A stretch of 64,000 nt of DNA from Odontocerum albicorne (Eukaryota > Arthropoda > Insecta > Trichoptera > Odontoceridae): the NCBI GenBank assembly GCA_949825065.1, contig OX463841.1, positions 23,820,916 through 23,884,915 on the forward strand. Reading direction: 5' to 3'. Under the pieces are notes generated by a model. The model saw only the letters and a list, made by a program, of their open reading frames with translations, was not told the DNA's origin and ran no database searches. Positions 34,933 through 46,225 of this stretch are shown here, piece after piece. Positions within the stretch are counted from its first letter, which is position 1, and each line of letters starts with the position of its first letter. A program made the translations under genes and the position numbers.

Positions 34933-35118
34933 GTTGTACACAATACAACTTGGTGGGTCAATTGTCACGAATAAATCCCTATAAACCGATCAAAAAGAAG
35001 TTTAAGAGGCATTAAGTAAATCCAGACAGGGAATACAGTGAATTGGGTTCAACGGGAATTAAACCCGTATTTACTGAACTGAAAGGGTGTCTTTAAACTA
35101 GGCAACGATAGTTGTCAA
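34933..35118 (-). mobile_element. SINE-A, full length but diverged
   Basis: The inverse reads from a damaged A box (TTGCCTAGTTTAAAGACACC) and B box (GGTTTAATTCC) through CTGTCTGGATTTAC to a GTTGTATTGTGTACAACAA tail. Confidence 0.75.
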
Positions 35119-36117
35119 ATATCTGCAATTACGGAAATTTATCACATTAAATATTCGTTGTACTATAATTAAAAAAACGTTTTACAGAAAGTCATGCTGA
35201 TATTTTACATGATGGAAATTTAAATGCTCAGATAGAAGTCGTTAACCGTGATAAAATCTGCGATGAATTTGTACGTGCCAGTCTTTGGTATCCACGACAA
35301 ATTGCAGGAAGATCGACTTGGGTGGCAAGATCACGTCCTATTAACCAGCTCAGTACGTGGGAATCGTAGTCCGCTATACTGAAATAAATTATAGGGAAAG
35401 ATTAAGGATCAGAGTGCCAGCAAAAGGTGTAACGACTTGCATATTCAATCCTTTCATAAGATATCATAGTAAGCACAGAATAAAGCTAAATGGAAAGAAT
35501 GAAAAAAAAAACAGGGCAGTGAAAATAATTTAAAACTAACGGCAATAAGAAGAGATTTATCTACAAAACTAATTAGGTCACCGAAAATGTATGAATATAG
35601 TATGTTCAAAACACGCTCTGCGTATACGGCAGACAACTCCGATCATAAGACGTCCCTCAAGGAAGTCCATCAACATATCTTGGGGATGGTTGATACTTGT
35701 GCTTATATATGTATATAGTAGGTTATGAGTATTTATGTTTTTGCATTCCGATAATCTAAAAGTTGTGACAAATCTAATCAGTAGTTCGGTAGCAAGACAT
35801 TTCAAGACTACTAAACCGCTTTTATCACGCTTGTATCAAAGAACTCTTCAAGTTTGTAAAATTAAAACTTTATAAAATATAAATATAATCGAAATATTAT
35901 TTAAGTGTGAAACCATATCAGAATAAGAATCCTCTGAGAATGGAACCGTTGCAGAATTACTTAGCAAGCCTGTTTTGTTAATCATGAAACCGCAGACTCC
36001 AATCTCATGGTCTACGTAATGAAACATGCGCATTACCTAAAATAAGTTACATCTCCTTTCTTCGAATGTGATAGTTTGTATACATATCGCCTATACATTA
36101 TACTATCGTATTAGACG
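35119..36117. other. no gene seen
   Basis: AT-rich DNA; no supported coding or repeat signal. Confidence 0.35.
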
Positions 36118-36306
36118 TTCGTTATATACAGTATAAACTGGTGGATTTAATGCCATCCGGCCATCTCTTTCAACCAACCGGAAAGGTATTAAAAAAGCCT
36201 GAAGTGAAAACTAGACTCATACCCATTTAAAAAAAAACCGGTACCAATCGAATCCGCAACCTTCGGGTCAGAGACAGGCGTCTTACCAACTAGACCACGG
36301 AGGTCA
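36118..36306 (-). mobile_element. SINE-A, full length
   Basis: The inverse reads GACCTCCGTGGTCTAGTTGG, then B box GGATTCGATTGG, CTAGTTTTCACTTCAGGC, the TTGGTTGAAAGAGATGGCC tail and ACTGTATATAACGAACG. Confidence 0.82.
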
Positions 36307-37331
36307 CCTTAAGATAGTTAAATATTTAACTTAATGCTTCCAATCTTATTTCAATGACAAATCTTTTCAATTTCTTAAATAGTTTCATCGTCTTCCTTCT
36401 TACAATTTTTCGTTATGATTGATCAATGAAAGAAAGGAAAATGATTAGTTTTTTTAAATATACTATTTGTGCCCAGCGATGCACGGGTATTTTAGAAAGA
36501 AAAAGGAAATGTGTTGTATTTTATGATTATATTTTTTAAGGAAAGGAACAAAATGAAACATATTTTTTGTGATGTGCTTTCATCTCCCAAATTAGTAAGT
36601 TTTGAACAACTCTTTACAATCTTTACTCTCATCTTCTGTTGCAATCTGTCACCATTTTTAAGATACACAATTAAAATACTATTTGGTCCGGTGTTCCGAC
36701 GTCTCGGTGTCACCCATAAGAATTTATATTAAAGTTAAGGCTGATATCTAAAAGAGCGTGCAATTTAGAAAGGGTAAATAGGAATTTGAGTGGGTTTGTC
36801 TCATTTGCTCCTGATAATATGCAACAGGTGTGCATTTTTGCATATTATCAGGAGCAATATTTTATTTGTCACATTTTACCGTCCTCGATCGGCCCTCCTC
36901 AAATCCCCATAACGCAGCAATGGTTTACGAGTATAATTGATTTAATCGAATGATTTGCAGAATGAGTCTTATCTGATTCCATGGACATATTAACAGATTT
37001 TACACCTGAGCGATTCAAATTTTCGATGATACTATATTTCCAGTAGACAACGATCATATAAAAAAATCCTTCCGGCACTAACCGCAAGAATCAGGTATAT
37101 TTCATTTGTGTGGTAAAAGAAAGGATATTTCCCTTTTTTAAGAAGCATTTCTCTCTAGCAAACTGCGTAATTTCATTATACGTCAATAATAAATAACAAA
37201 ATAATTACGTAATTAATATTTTATTAGGCTTATGTTATGTATTATATAAATGGATATAATAAAAATACAACCATAATAGCAACAAAAATTAATAAGAACA
37301 CTCGTACATGCAAATATTTACTTATTGTGTG
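36307..37331. other. no gene seen; one perfect hairpin
   Basis: AT-rich DNA except for the hairpin at 36805-36857, listed separately. Confidence 0.35.
36805..36857. repeat. perfect 20 bp inverted repeat, 13-base loop
   Basis: TTGCTCCTGATAATATGCAA at 36805-36824 and its exact inverse at 36838-36857. Confidence 0.93.
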
Positions 37332-37751
37332 TCAGGTTAGGTGAACAGTGCAACAAAATCCATCCTCTTGGTAACGGGGCTGTACGCGTTGAATGTGGTA
37401 GGGATGAAATGCATATCTTTTTAAAACTCTGTGCACGGTAGTTTTTGGTATACCCGCACGCCGTTGGATCATCCGCACGGAAGTTGACGGGTCTTCTTCC
37501 CTTTCCTGCAAAATTGTATCATCATGTACAGTTTGAGACCGTCCTTCACAACCACTTCGACCAGGGATTCTGCCTTCCATGTACGCTTTGTTAGTTCTGG
37601 TGAATAAATACCCATAGTTAGGATGCCTGCGATTAGAAAAACGTTCTGCGTAACGTTTTGCAGCTGCTCTGGCGCTACGACCCGCTTTGCCATAAATTAA
37701 ATGCATTTCGGCATACTCAAGTGAAGTATACCCGAAATTCCGGTTCGCCAT
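37332..37751 (-). pseudogene. truncated DUF4817-type transposase N-terminus
   Basis: 139 codons starting MANRNFGYTSLEYAEMHLIY, then GRSARAAAKRYAERFSNRRH, and a second helical part SVRMIQRRAGIPKTTVHRVL ending HPYHIQRVQP. This is the DNA-binding N-terminal half (DUF4817 plus a second helix-turn-helix) of a transposase family common in arthropods. The catalytic DDE half that should follow HPYHIQRVQ is absent, and part of the DUF4817 segment after HPNY is out of register. No terminal inverted repeats found. Confidence 0.75.
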
Positions 37752-38394
37752 GTTAGTAATAGTTGCTTGTCACCACAGGATGCAAAAAGTCAAAAAGGAA
37801 GCCAAGTCGTTATGATCACAAAAAGTCCAAGTATCACACAACGAAATCCAGGGGAACGCCAAAATATTACGTTCACTCAAGTCGAAATCGATAGACAAAA
37901 CAAAGTCCGGGTCCAAAGCAAAAACAGTAGGCATGAAAACAATAACTTGCGAGAAAGGAGATGCGACGCGCACAGTGTAAGGTATCGTACTGATAGTCAA
38001 GGCATACACGTTTTGACACGAAAAAGAACGAGAGAGCAAATGGACGCCATTTGCTATACTATATATCTCACTTTTTGTTCGGTTTAAATCAATCGGTGGT
38101 AGGTAGTGGAATCTTGCGCTATAATAAGACATTGTTAACACGAATTACAACAGTTAATAGGTGACAGAAACAAAATGAAGTAGATTTTGTATTTATAACT
38201 TTCACTTGAACTTTGGTCAGAATCAGCTCCTTTTGAACAAAAAATAGTATTATTTCGTTTTTCGTTAAAAATCTAATAGTGTTGCACCATTCTGAAATCT
38301 CCATTAAATGAGCAACTTTTTAAAGTAGTATTCTGAAAATACCCAGCACATATTTTTTTAATTTTAGAAAAAAAAATACCAATATCTAAATATC
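37752..38394. other. upstream flank of the truncated transposase
   Basis: 37790-38050 is richer in G+C than its surroundings and may be the 5' non-coding part of the same transposon. No end structure found. Confidence 0.3.
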
Positions 38395-38680
38395 AATGGT
38401 AGGACTCGAGGAAATAATTCGTTCAAGGATTAGGAAAAGAAAATAAGGATGAAAGGGTGTTCTGATAAATGTAATATTTTTTCAGTTCTCTTTTAAACGT
38501 GATTAAAGAATGTGCACATCTGATAACTCTTGGAATTTCTCTTGGAAGTGGATAGCAAATGAATATGCTGAGGTGTGATGTGTTGGTATACAAAAGTCAG
38601 CAAAACGTAAGCGTACTGAAAAAAATAAAAAATTTCGGAAAATATGAAGGAGAATTGGGATTTTCTAGTACGCAAAATAA
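38395..38680 (-). mobile_element. LINE family G 3' end, copy 1
   Basis: The minus strand reads IRCAHSLITFKRELKKYYI, the last residues of a Jockey/CR1-type ORF2, then a 3' UTR with CTTGAACGAATTATTTCCTC and GTCCTACCATTG. Frame-shifted upstream. Confidence 0.65.
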
Positions 38681-39479
38681 TATCGATATAACTTCAAGGT
38701 TCCCTCGCAGTCCTATTTTAAGCCACTGACATCTGTTTGAAAATTATGACATGTGATCACAAACTTTAGAAGGTTAAATATGAATCTCAAGCAACGTTTT
38801 CAAATAAAAATATAAGTTTTCAAAAAATTATTTTTATGTTTTGTTTTATGATATATCAAATATGTTATTGGTTATTTAACACCAAACAATGTTAAAATAA
38901 ATACTTTTATATAACTAGCATACAATAACCCTACCAATACTTTAGTAGAACTTGGAATTAAACAATTCGATTTTGAACTTCCTGTCGAGTGATTGAACTG
39001 AATATGTCATTATGTCTGCGTTAGCTGATTGAACAAAATGTACCAATATTTTTCCAATAAGGATTTAACGTGAACATAACGAGCTTTTTCCGGACGAAAA
39101 TTAATAAATAGAATATGGTATTTTTCGAAAAGGATATTGGAATCGTTGTATCATTATTTAAGAGAAATCATAAAATATCATGCTTAAATTGAATGGAATT
39201 CAAATCATCCTTTTAAAATATTTTTTTGCTAGCCATAATTACTACTCTTTAAATATTTAACATCACAAGTATATTTCGATAGGTGAAAAATGAACGATTA
39301 GGTCAGCGATGCTGAAGAAATTTATAATGTTATAACTATAGGATCAATTTTTCCTTAAAATATATACAATTATATTTCTTGAGAAATATTGAAAGGGACC
39401 TTGCTGCAGTTAACAAGGTTAATTTTATACTTAATACCACTTTAGGCAAAAAGTCAATTGCAAAATCTTCAAAAATCAC

Positions 39480-40085
39480 TGTGCAGGGTAGTGTGCTAGT
39501 GCCAACTTAGACGAATGGAAGCGAAGCCTGGGCATTGTGCAGGGTAGTGTGCTAGTGCCAACTTAGATGAATGGAAGCGAAACCTGGGTATTGTGCAGGG
39601 TAGTGTGCTAGTGCCAACTTAGACGAATGGAAGCGAAGCCTGGGCATTAAAACGGAGTGGTAAGAGCACATTAAATGCAGAAGAAATACTTGACTTGCGT
39701 AGAATGTTTGGTATTACAATGTTTAATAGAGTAAGAAATAATCGAATAAAGGACAACTGTTTGTTAGAGATGGATACTATTAGTATTTAAGGAAACTTGA
39801 GATGGTTTGTCTACATTGACAGAATGAGGTGCAAAAAATCTAAGAAACAAATATACTTGTCTAAAATTAACGGAAAGTTAGAAAGAGGAAGTACGAAAAA
39901 AGAGTGAAAGGAGATAGCTGGAGAAATTTTAACTGAGGGAGAAGAAATAAGTATGAGAAACAAGAGAGCATGTATGACGAGATATAATGTTATGGGAGAG
40001 CCAAAAGATAAGAAAGGCGTGGAGATCTGTCTTCTCTGCCAATCCCTAAAGGTATATGCCGGGATGGTATGTACGCATGTAATAT
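39480..40085 (+). mobile_element. LINE family B fragment
   Basis: [16 protein letters not shown] coding (tandemly triplicated), LRRMFGITMFNRVRNNRIKD, GNLRWF, then a MRNKRACMTRYNVM C-terminal block and a GGGATGGTATGTACGCATGT 3' end. Confidence 0.7.
39481..39648. repeat. 56 bp tandem triplication within a LINE fragment
   Basis: GTGCAGGGTAGTGTGCTAGT begins at 39481, 39537 and 39593. 56 is not a multiple of 3, so the reading frame is broken at each junction. Confidence 0.93.
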
Positions 40086-40564
40086 ATTTTCAAACTACCT
40101 TAATTTTTGTCAAAATAAATCGATTCAATTATCTTTTATTCGTAAAAGACAGCAAATAAGTGTCACTAAATAACTTCATACATATGTTATATAATATTAT
40201 TAAACCGACGAGTCAATCCAGTTTTATAAAATAAATGTCCATCGAAGTTTGGCAGTTGGTCTGATATAATAAATTTAATACCCATGCAGGTCTTAACAAT
40301 AGTTGTATCCTGTAAGCGATGAAAATGTTTGTTTTATATTTTCATTGTGTCACTTTATATGTTCGAGAATACGAAACAATAACTATAGAACAATGTAGTT
40401 TAGTTTCCAGACGAATAAAAATGGAAGGGAAGATCAGAATGACAAAGACATCCAGGGCATCGAAGTTTGAAAGATCGATTTAATACTTTTTCAGCTAGAT
40501 GTGCAATGTATAGGAAAAATCGTACCATGTAAAATGTCCAAGTTCGGAACGGCTAACGGAAATA

Positions 40565-40775
40565 ATAAATGGCAGAGCTAGAGGAAAGGAATTCGTTCAA
40601 AAACATTATTGTACAGCACCGGTACAAATACTGTAAAATAGGTGGGTGGCTGCCGCTCGATACTCGCAGATTCCTGTTTACTTCTTGCTTTTCCGGTGAA
40701 AAGTAGCAGGGTGAAGATATTCCTCTTTAGCAGGTAGAAGTTGTTGTAAATAAAACACAGTAGACGTTCCATAAC
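40565..40775 (-). mobile_element. LINE family G 3' end, copy 2 (partial)
   Basis: The minus strand shares TTTGAACGAATTCCTTTCCT and CTAGCTCTGCCATTTATT with the other family G 3' UTRs. The upstream part does not align clearly. Confidence 0.4.
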
Positions 40776-41164
40776 TGAGAATATATTTTTGTCATTTTTC
40801 GTTCCTTATGTGCAGCCCATCGCTCAGAGTAAGCCTCTTTATTCGCCCGTGCATGCCGTCATGGCTAACTAAATACTATGTATATCGCTTGCATGAGTCG
40901 ATCGACTTTTTATAGTGACTATTGCGAAGGCCGCGCATAAGGAATATTTCATAGAAATAGGTACACAGCAATTACAAACAAATCATATATTTTAGGTGGC
41001 GCATACCTACTATACGTCCGATACAATTATTATAAAGCAATTTCGATCAGTCAATTTAATTATCTTGGATACTTGGATAAGTTGTTTTAATTCAAAACAG
41101 ATTTACAAAAAAGTATTTGTATAAATTCTAGTGGAAAAACTAAGTTACTAATCTCGAAACAATA

Positions 41165-41282
41165 GTGGTAGAGCTAGAGTAAAATAATTCGTTCCAGGAT
41201 ACGAAAGGGAAACAAAGGAAACTTAGTATGAAAGAATATTCTGTAAAGTTTGTGTAATTTTCTCTTAAACGTAAATAAACAT
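41165..41282 (-). mobile_element. LINE family G 3' end, copy 3
   Basis: The minus strand reads CLFTFKRKLHKLYRIFFHTK, the FKRELKKYHI counterpart, then GGAACGAATTATTTTACTCT. It abuts the fold-back repeat at 41283. Confidence 0.6.
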
Positions 41283-41505
41283 GTAACTAATTTAGTAAAA
41301 CATTGTTTTTTCCACCTAACATAACGATGTAAGCCTACCGGTATCAAGGTTTTCACCTCATCATCAGAGGAGCATAACGGTATAACCCTACCTTGAAACC
41401 GGTAGGGTTATACCGTTATGCTAAGTGAAAAAAAAACAGTGTTTTACTCAACAAATTACAAAGTATTTAAACCTCCACAGTGTTAACGCCTTAATTATTA
41501 AGAAT
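41281..41505. repeat. fold-back family P, largest copy with nested inverted repeat
   Basis: Outer arms GTAACTAATTTAGTAAAACA (41283) and GTTTTACTCAACAAATTAC (to 41459). An inner perfect 22 bp inverted repeat occupies 41371-41392 and 41401-41422. The minus strand of the left unit has CTGATGA (41367-41361) followed by AGGTGAAAACCT; the right unit has ACCTTGAAACCGG. The right flank TTTAAACCTCCACAGTGTTAA matches, inverted, the left flank of the 32 kb copy. Confidence 0.85.
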
Positions 41506-41839
41506 ATATAAATAAAGATAGTAAACATCTGATATGTTAACTATTGAAAGTTTGTTTCACAGTCGTGATGAGTGAACCACAAATGAATGCACTGTATTAA
41601 TTGTCCTTTTTTATTATTATGAGGAGTGGTTTTTTTTATACAATACAAAAATGTGCAATGTATACGAATAAAGTTGCCATATGAAAAGCAACATTCGAAA
41701 TGGCAAAAGCAAGTAAAGAAGATGAATTTATTCATGATTATAAAACATCAGGATTCCTCGCGAATAAACGTAAATCATGTTAGTTAATGATTGTTTTAGT
41801 GATAAGTACGTGTATAATGAGTAACTTGATTAAGTTGAA

Positions 41840-42100
41840 ATAATTGTAAATGAGGGGTTCCGGCAGGGCCGAAACATTTACGAGAACTAGAGAGAAAAAT
41901 CGTAGAGACGATAATAGAATTTAAGCGGGGAGAACACGCCCAACGTAAAAAGTTCTTGCCAAAGAGAGAGAATTCCCGCCGCATTGACGTCACAGGGTGT
42001 CGGGAGGTTGGGGAGACCACCCAGACCGGAGGACATTTCTCATCTCTTCATCTCAAATGCGAGTAATCTGGATACTTCTCGCCGAGAATTGGTCCAATAT
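41840..42100. other. unidentified GC-rich block
   Basis: Unusually G+C-rich for the window (GGGGTTCCGGCAGGGCCGAA; TCACAGGGTGTCGGGAGGTT). No protein recognised. It could be a solo LTR or the 3' UTR of a retroelement, but I see no duplicated ends. Confidence 0.3.
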
Positions 42101-42129
42101 GTAGAGAAGTTTTGTTGACAGTAATAACA

Positions 42130-42490
42130 TCACATAATGTAATATATATTTCAATCTGATAAACCAATCGGAACACTGTTATTTTTATACATATGAACTA
42201 TGAAATAAGCTTCCAAAGAGTCATCAGATATGCACCATCTTTATTCAGGTTCAAGAGAGAATTGAAAAAATATCACATTTCTCCAACTATTCTTCCATCG
42301 TAATTTTCCTTTGTTTCCTTATCCTTGAACGAATTCCTGTTCTGTAGTCCTACCACTGGTATAAGGAGCGTTGGGGATCTTTTTCGGGCTGCTGATGCCT
42401 ACATTCAGATGATATTCAACGTTGGGGGGGGGGGGGGGGGGCTGGCATGACACTGGGAAGAATAAGAAGAAGTCCTACCACTATAGTTTA
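42130..42490 (+). mobile_element. LINE family G 3' end, copy 4
   Basis: NKLP...RYAPSL (one frameshift), then LFRFKRELKKYHISPTILPS and stop near 42303, then the 3' UTR ATCCTTGAACGAATTCCTGT...GTCCTACCACT. The best-preserved C-terminus of this family in the window. Confidence 0.7.
42424..42441. repeat. 18-base G homopolymer
   Basis: Eighteen consecutive G on the plus strand; four on one DNA strand suffice in principle for G-quadruplex formation, though length may also reflect sequencing error. Confidence 0.85.
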
Positions 42491-42860
42491 TAGATTAGTC
42501 ATTGTACTACAAGATAAGCTGATTCGTTGATATTAGATAAGAAATTGCTGTATACCATAGTTATAACCCCGCCAGATGTACCATGAATAACCACATACAA
42601 AAAAGAACATAAATAAATAAAATAAATTGGGCTTTAATTAAGACCTATTCTAGGTTTTGTTACTGATAGTAAAAAAAATTTAATACTCAAGTATGAAACA
42701 TAAATAAGTAAAATGTGTTCTTATAAAGTATTCAAAGAAATTTTGTCGACACAATATTTTTTTTAACAGTAGGTTTATTTGCAACTGACAAACCCAACCA
42801 TAAGGATTGATAGTTGATGTCGTTAAAAAGAAGTCCTTCCATAAGATTTAAATAAGTATA

Positions 42861-42962
42861 CGACCTCTGTGGACCAGCTGGTAAGACACTTGACTTCCAT
42901 CTCAGAGTTTCGGGTTCGATTCCAGGTGGTATCCAAAAAAAAATTAAAAGTGGGTTCCAGTA
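42861..42962 (+). mobile_element. SINE-A, 5' half
   Basis: GACCTCTGTGGACCAGCTGG (A box), CGGGTTCGATTCCAGGTGGT (B box), then TGGGTTCCAGTATAG. The 3' tail is missing. Confidence 0.82.
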
Positions 42963-44104
42963 TAGCAAAAGAGTTCGTCTGGTTCGTCATACACGCGCTT
43001 AACTGTGCTAGTGTTTTCTCTACGCGTGACAGTATAGCCAAAATGTGCGATGACAAACTGCGAGTTCCGTGTCTATTCCAGTGGTTTAAATCCGGAGGGC
43101 TCGATTACTAAGTCGTAAGACAATATTGTCTCATCCAAAGCTGGTAAGTAACGATCTTCAATATATTTGCATCACAATTTCATATATATTGTGGAGTACC
43201 ATAAGAATGAAAAAAATTAAGCACATACATAGTTTCATTTCATCACGTCGTTTACCTGTCGGGCTTGGCCAATACGATAGAGCACCAGACTTTTCTATGG
43301 CAACACACTTTCACCTCCTCTATATCCATATACTTTCTTATACTAACTTCAAAATATCATTCCCTTAGCCCTGGACTTCGTCTTCCACGCTTACCACTCA
43401 TATTTGAACTGTATATTTATTTCATCAGTCCTTCTTGATTCCTTCATTCTTAATTTGCAAACTCAATTTTGCTACTCAATAATTGAATTAGACCAATAAA
43501 CTGCTTTACAAATATTCTATAAGTGTGAGCTGAAAAAACTTCAGTTTGACAACAACCTATGTAATTTAAAAATATGTGATTAGCATTTTAGAAGCAATAT
43601 TTTTTCATGCCAACAATTTCGTAATAGAAAATATCCAAATTAATTATAAATTTGAAACACGCATAAAATCAAATTTATTTGAATAACCTATATTATTCCT
43701 TTATAGTGTACTAAGTTTCATGCGATGTGTAACACATACAATATATATAATCCAAATAAATGCGGAGAAGAATTTAATTACAAAATATCCTTGTCCTCGA
43801 TTTACACAAGTCTTTTTCAATCCGTATGCCTCGACTAGTAGTTCGCTAAAACAGAATGAAGAACGTGTGCCTGCAAATATTTCCCTGATGTAAAGGCATT
43901 AATGTTAGACAACATGTCGTGGAGAAGAGCCTAAGCAATGTTTCGACCCCATCCTGAACAAATATGTTAACAAAAATCGTCGTCCTTGCTGGGAGGATCC
44001 CCTCACCATTCCACAATATTATGGAACTATGTTACTCCTTGTCTGACATGAGATTTTTGTGGAAGAACCATTTCATTCCTTAAGCACATATTCTGTCACC
44101 GATT
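42963..44104. other. no gene seen
   Basis: AT-rich DNA; no supported signal. Confidence 0.35.
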
Positions 44105-44590
44105 ATAATATTTATTATTATTTAATTAGGTATTCCATCCTATAAAGGGGATGATTTGAGCCAAAAACAATTAAAATGAAATGATACAGTGTAAGAACAT
44201 GTGAGAAATACTGTAGTAATAAACATTTAAGGAGTTTTGGATAATAAATTCAGATTTTTTACAACAAATTAATGGAGAATCAATTGCTAGTAGGTGGAAC
44301 ATGTTTTAACACACGGGAAAATCTATCCATATGATTCCCATATAGGATACTCAAAGAAAACATGACCCAGGGTTTCGTCACCCATCTTATAGGTGCATGT
44401 AGGGTTTTCTTTAATATGGATTTTATAATTGTCATATCACAGACAGTGGCATATTATTATCCTGCATATGACAGACACAAACGTGTAGCCAGGTTTCTTT
44501 GGTTTGGTGGGTATTTTTTAAATCTGGATACTACTGTAGGCAACGCCCTTCTTGCTACCAAAGAGTTCCCATACCTTTGACCATCTGGTA
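44105..44590 (-). mobile_element. LINE family H fragment, copy 2
   Basis: The minus strand reads NPTCTYKMGDETLGHVFFEY, a CT...GDET..HVFF motif typical of the region after the RT in some non-LTR elements. Aligns with 34105-34680 over several hundred bases, e.g. TTCCATCCTATAA and CATATGACAGACAC. Confidence 0.55.
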
Positions 44591-45536
44591 AGTAAACGGC
44601 TTTTTGCCTGCGATATAATATCCTGGGTAGAGGTTACATATACGCAATTTCTGATAGAATATATTGTGATTTACTCAAGAAACGTTTGTTTTAAGTAACA
44701 TTGACGCAAGGTACCGTATTCAAAGCGCTTTCTTCTCTCCGGTGGATTTTTTTTTAATTCGTGAGGAAAAGTTTATCAGTTTCTCTTTCACGTTCCAAGT
44801 CAGAAGATGAAGTATGTAACTCTCCAAAGCATTTCCAAATGTAAATAAGCCCATTATTAATATTATTGTTGTTGCTATTATTGTACATAAACAATGTATT
44901 ACAATGCTGAATCGAGTACTTCGCAGTCGTTTCTAAAACAAATGGCAGTGTCAAATGTCGCCATTAGTTGGTACAGCAGTTGTACGGGAGAGGTAATGTG
45001 AAATTCACGAAACTCGAGAGGAAACTCTTTCCACGCCGCCAGAGACTGACAAGTCAAATTGCCCTTCTAAGTCGGATGCTCGCTTATAATCCGCCATATC
45101 TTGTGATAAATTTTGTCAAGAAAATACAAGTAAACAGTGGATGTATTTCAAAACTTACATTAGTTATTTTCCGCTAACGACGCTAATCATTCTTATTTAA
45201 ACGAATCATTTTTCACAAACGTGAGTACATGATATACAATATGTAAATCACTCAAATATGGTAATATTGGATTTCCAAAATCTCGTTTCAACATTTGAAA
45301 TTTAATATATTTTTCAGATCCTTTTCAAAGGATGTATTTAAATAATTCCGAAGAATTCCATTACACGAAAGGATAACGTTTCGAAAATACATATATCGGA
45401 TCGCACTTGACAAAAAGGCGAATTTAGATTACGAAATTATTCGTTCGGAGGGAGTTGTGAGCTGAAGTACCATATATGATATATAGAATTGCCTCATGGG
45501 GCGACTGATATAAATTATAGTTATCTTATTTTTATT
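44591..45536. other. no gene seen
   Basis: AT-rich DNA; no supported signal. Confidence 0.35.
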
Positions 45537-45712
45537 TATTTTTTTATAAAGAATACATATGACCGAAGTCATAGGTATCCTTAATACCCTCGAACACTAG
45601 GCGGAAAAAGTGCCTGTGTCGTTCGAAGGGAGTAGCACAGCGCGGGGTTCGAACCGACGACCTTCCGCACAGAAGTCCAGCGCTTTACCGCGCGGCCATG
45701 CATCTTCGAGTA
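45537..45712 (-). mobile_element. SINE-B, copy 2 (better preserved)
   Basis: The inverse reads ATGGCCGCGCGGTAAAGCGC (A box), GGTCGTCGGTTCGAACCCCG (B box), TCGAACGACACAGGCACTTT, then GACTTCGGTCATATGTATTC and an AT-rich tail. Confidence 0.85.
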
Positions 45713-45939
45713 TAAAGGTTTTGTATCTTTGTACTCGCACTCGACTTAGTAGAATGCAATTCTTTTTATTTTTTTCACGCTCGTCCGTCGACAGTTTTTT
45801 TTATTATAATATCATTTAACCTATCTTTGCAAAATTAACGTATATTAATACACAATATATCATTTAAAATTGACATAGTTTTAATGGCAAGGCGAACCAT
45901 AGAGTACAAGTATAAAACATTGCTAAAACCCTTCATGCT

Positions 45940-46225
45940 GTGAATATAAAGAATTACTTCACTAGATAAAGACTGTGATGAAGTAGTATCATTCCTTAAG
46001 CACAAATCTTATATATTTGTCCTAAATACTAAAATACCCAGCTGAAATATTCACACTCTGTATTCACATCCTTACATACACTTCATTCCAAGCTATCATA
46101 AACATTGTTCCAATTGCATCATCATTTCAACAATCACATCAAAATCAGTCATTCGCTCACATACCCATGTTTGGAGACTTCCAACAACTCTCCACTCCTC
46201 ATTCTCCTCCGGTCAAAGAGACAAA
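45940..46225 (-). repeat. dispersed repeat family C, copy 2
   Basis: The inverse carries GGAGAATGAGGAGTGGAGAG, AATACAGAGTGTGAATATTT, TATTTAGGACAAATATATAA and the CTACTTCATCACAG...CTAGTGAAGTAAT stem region. Confidence 0.7.

Noticed and set aside
41840..42100. LTR retrotransposon end
   Set aside because: Composition suggests it, but I found no duplicated LTR, primer-binding site or gag/pol motif nearby.
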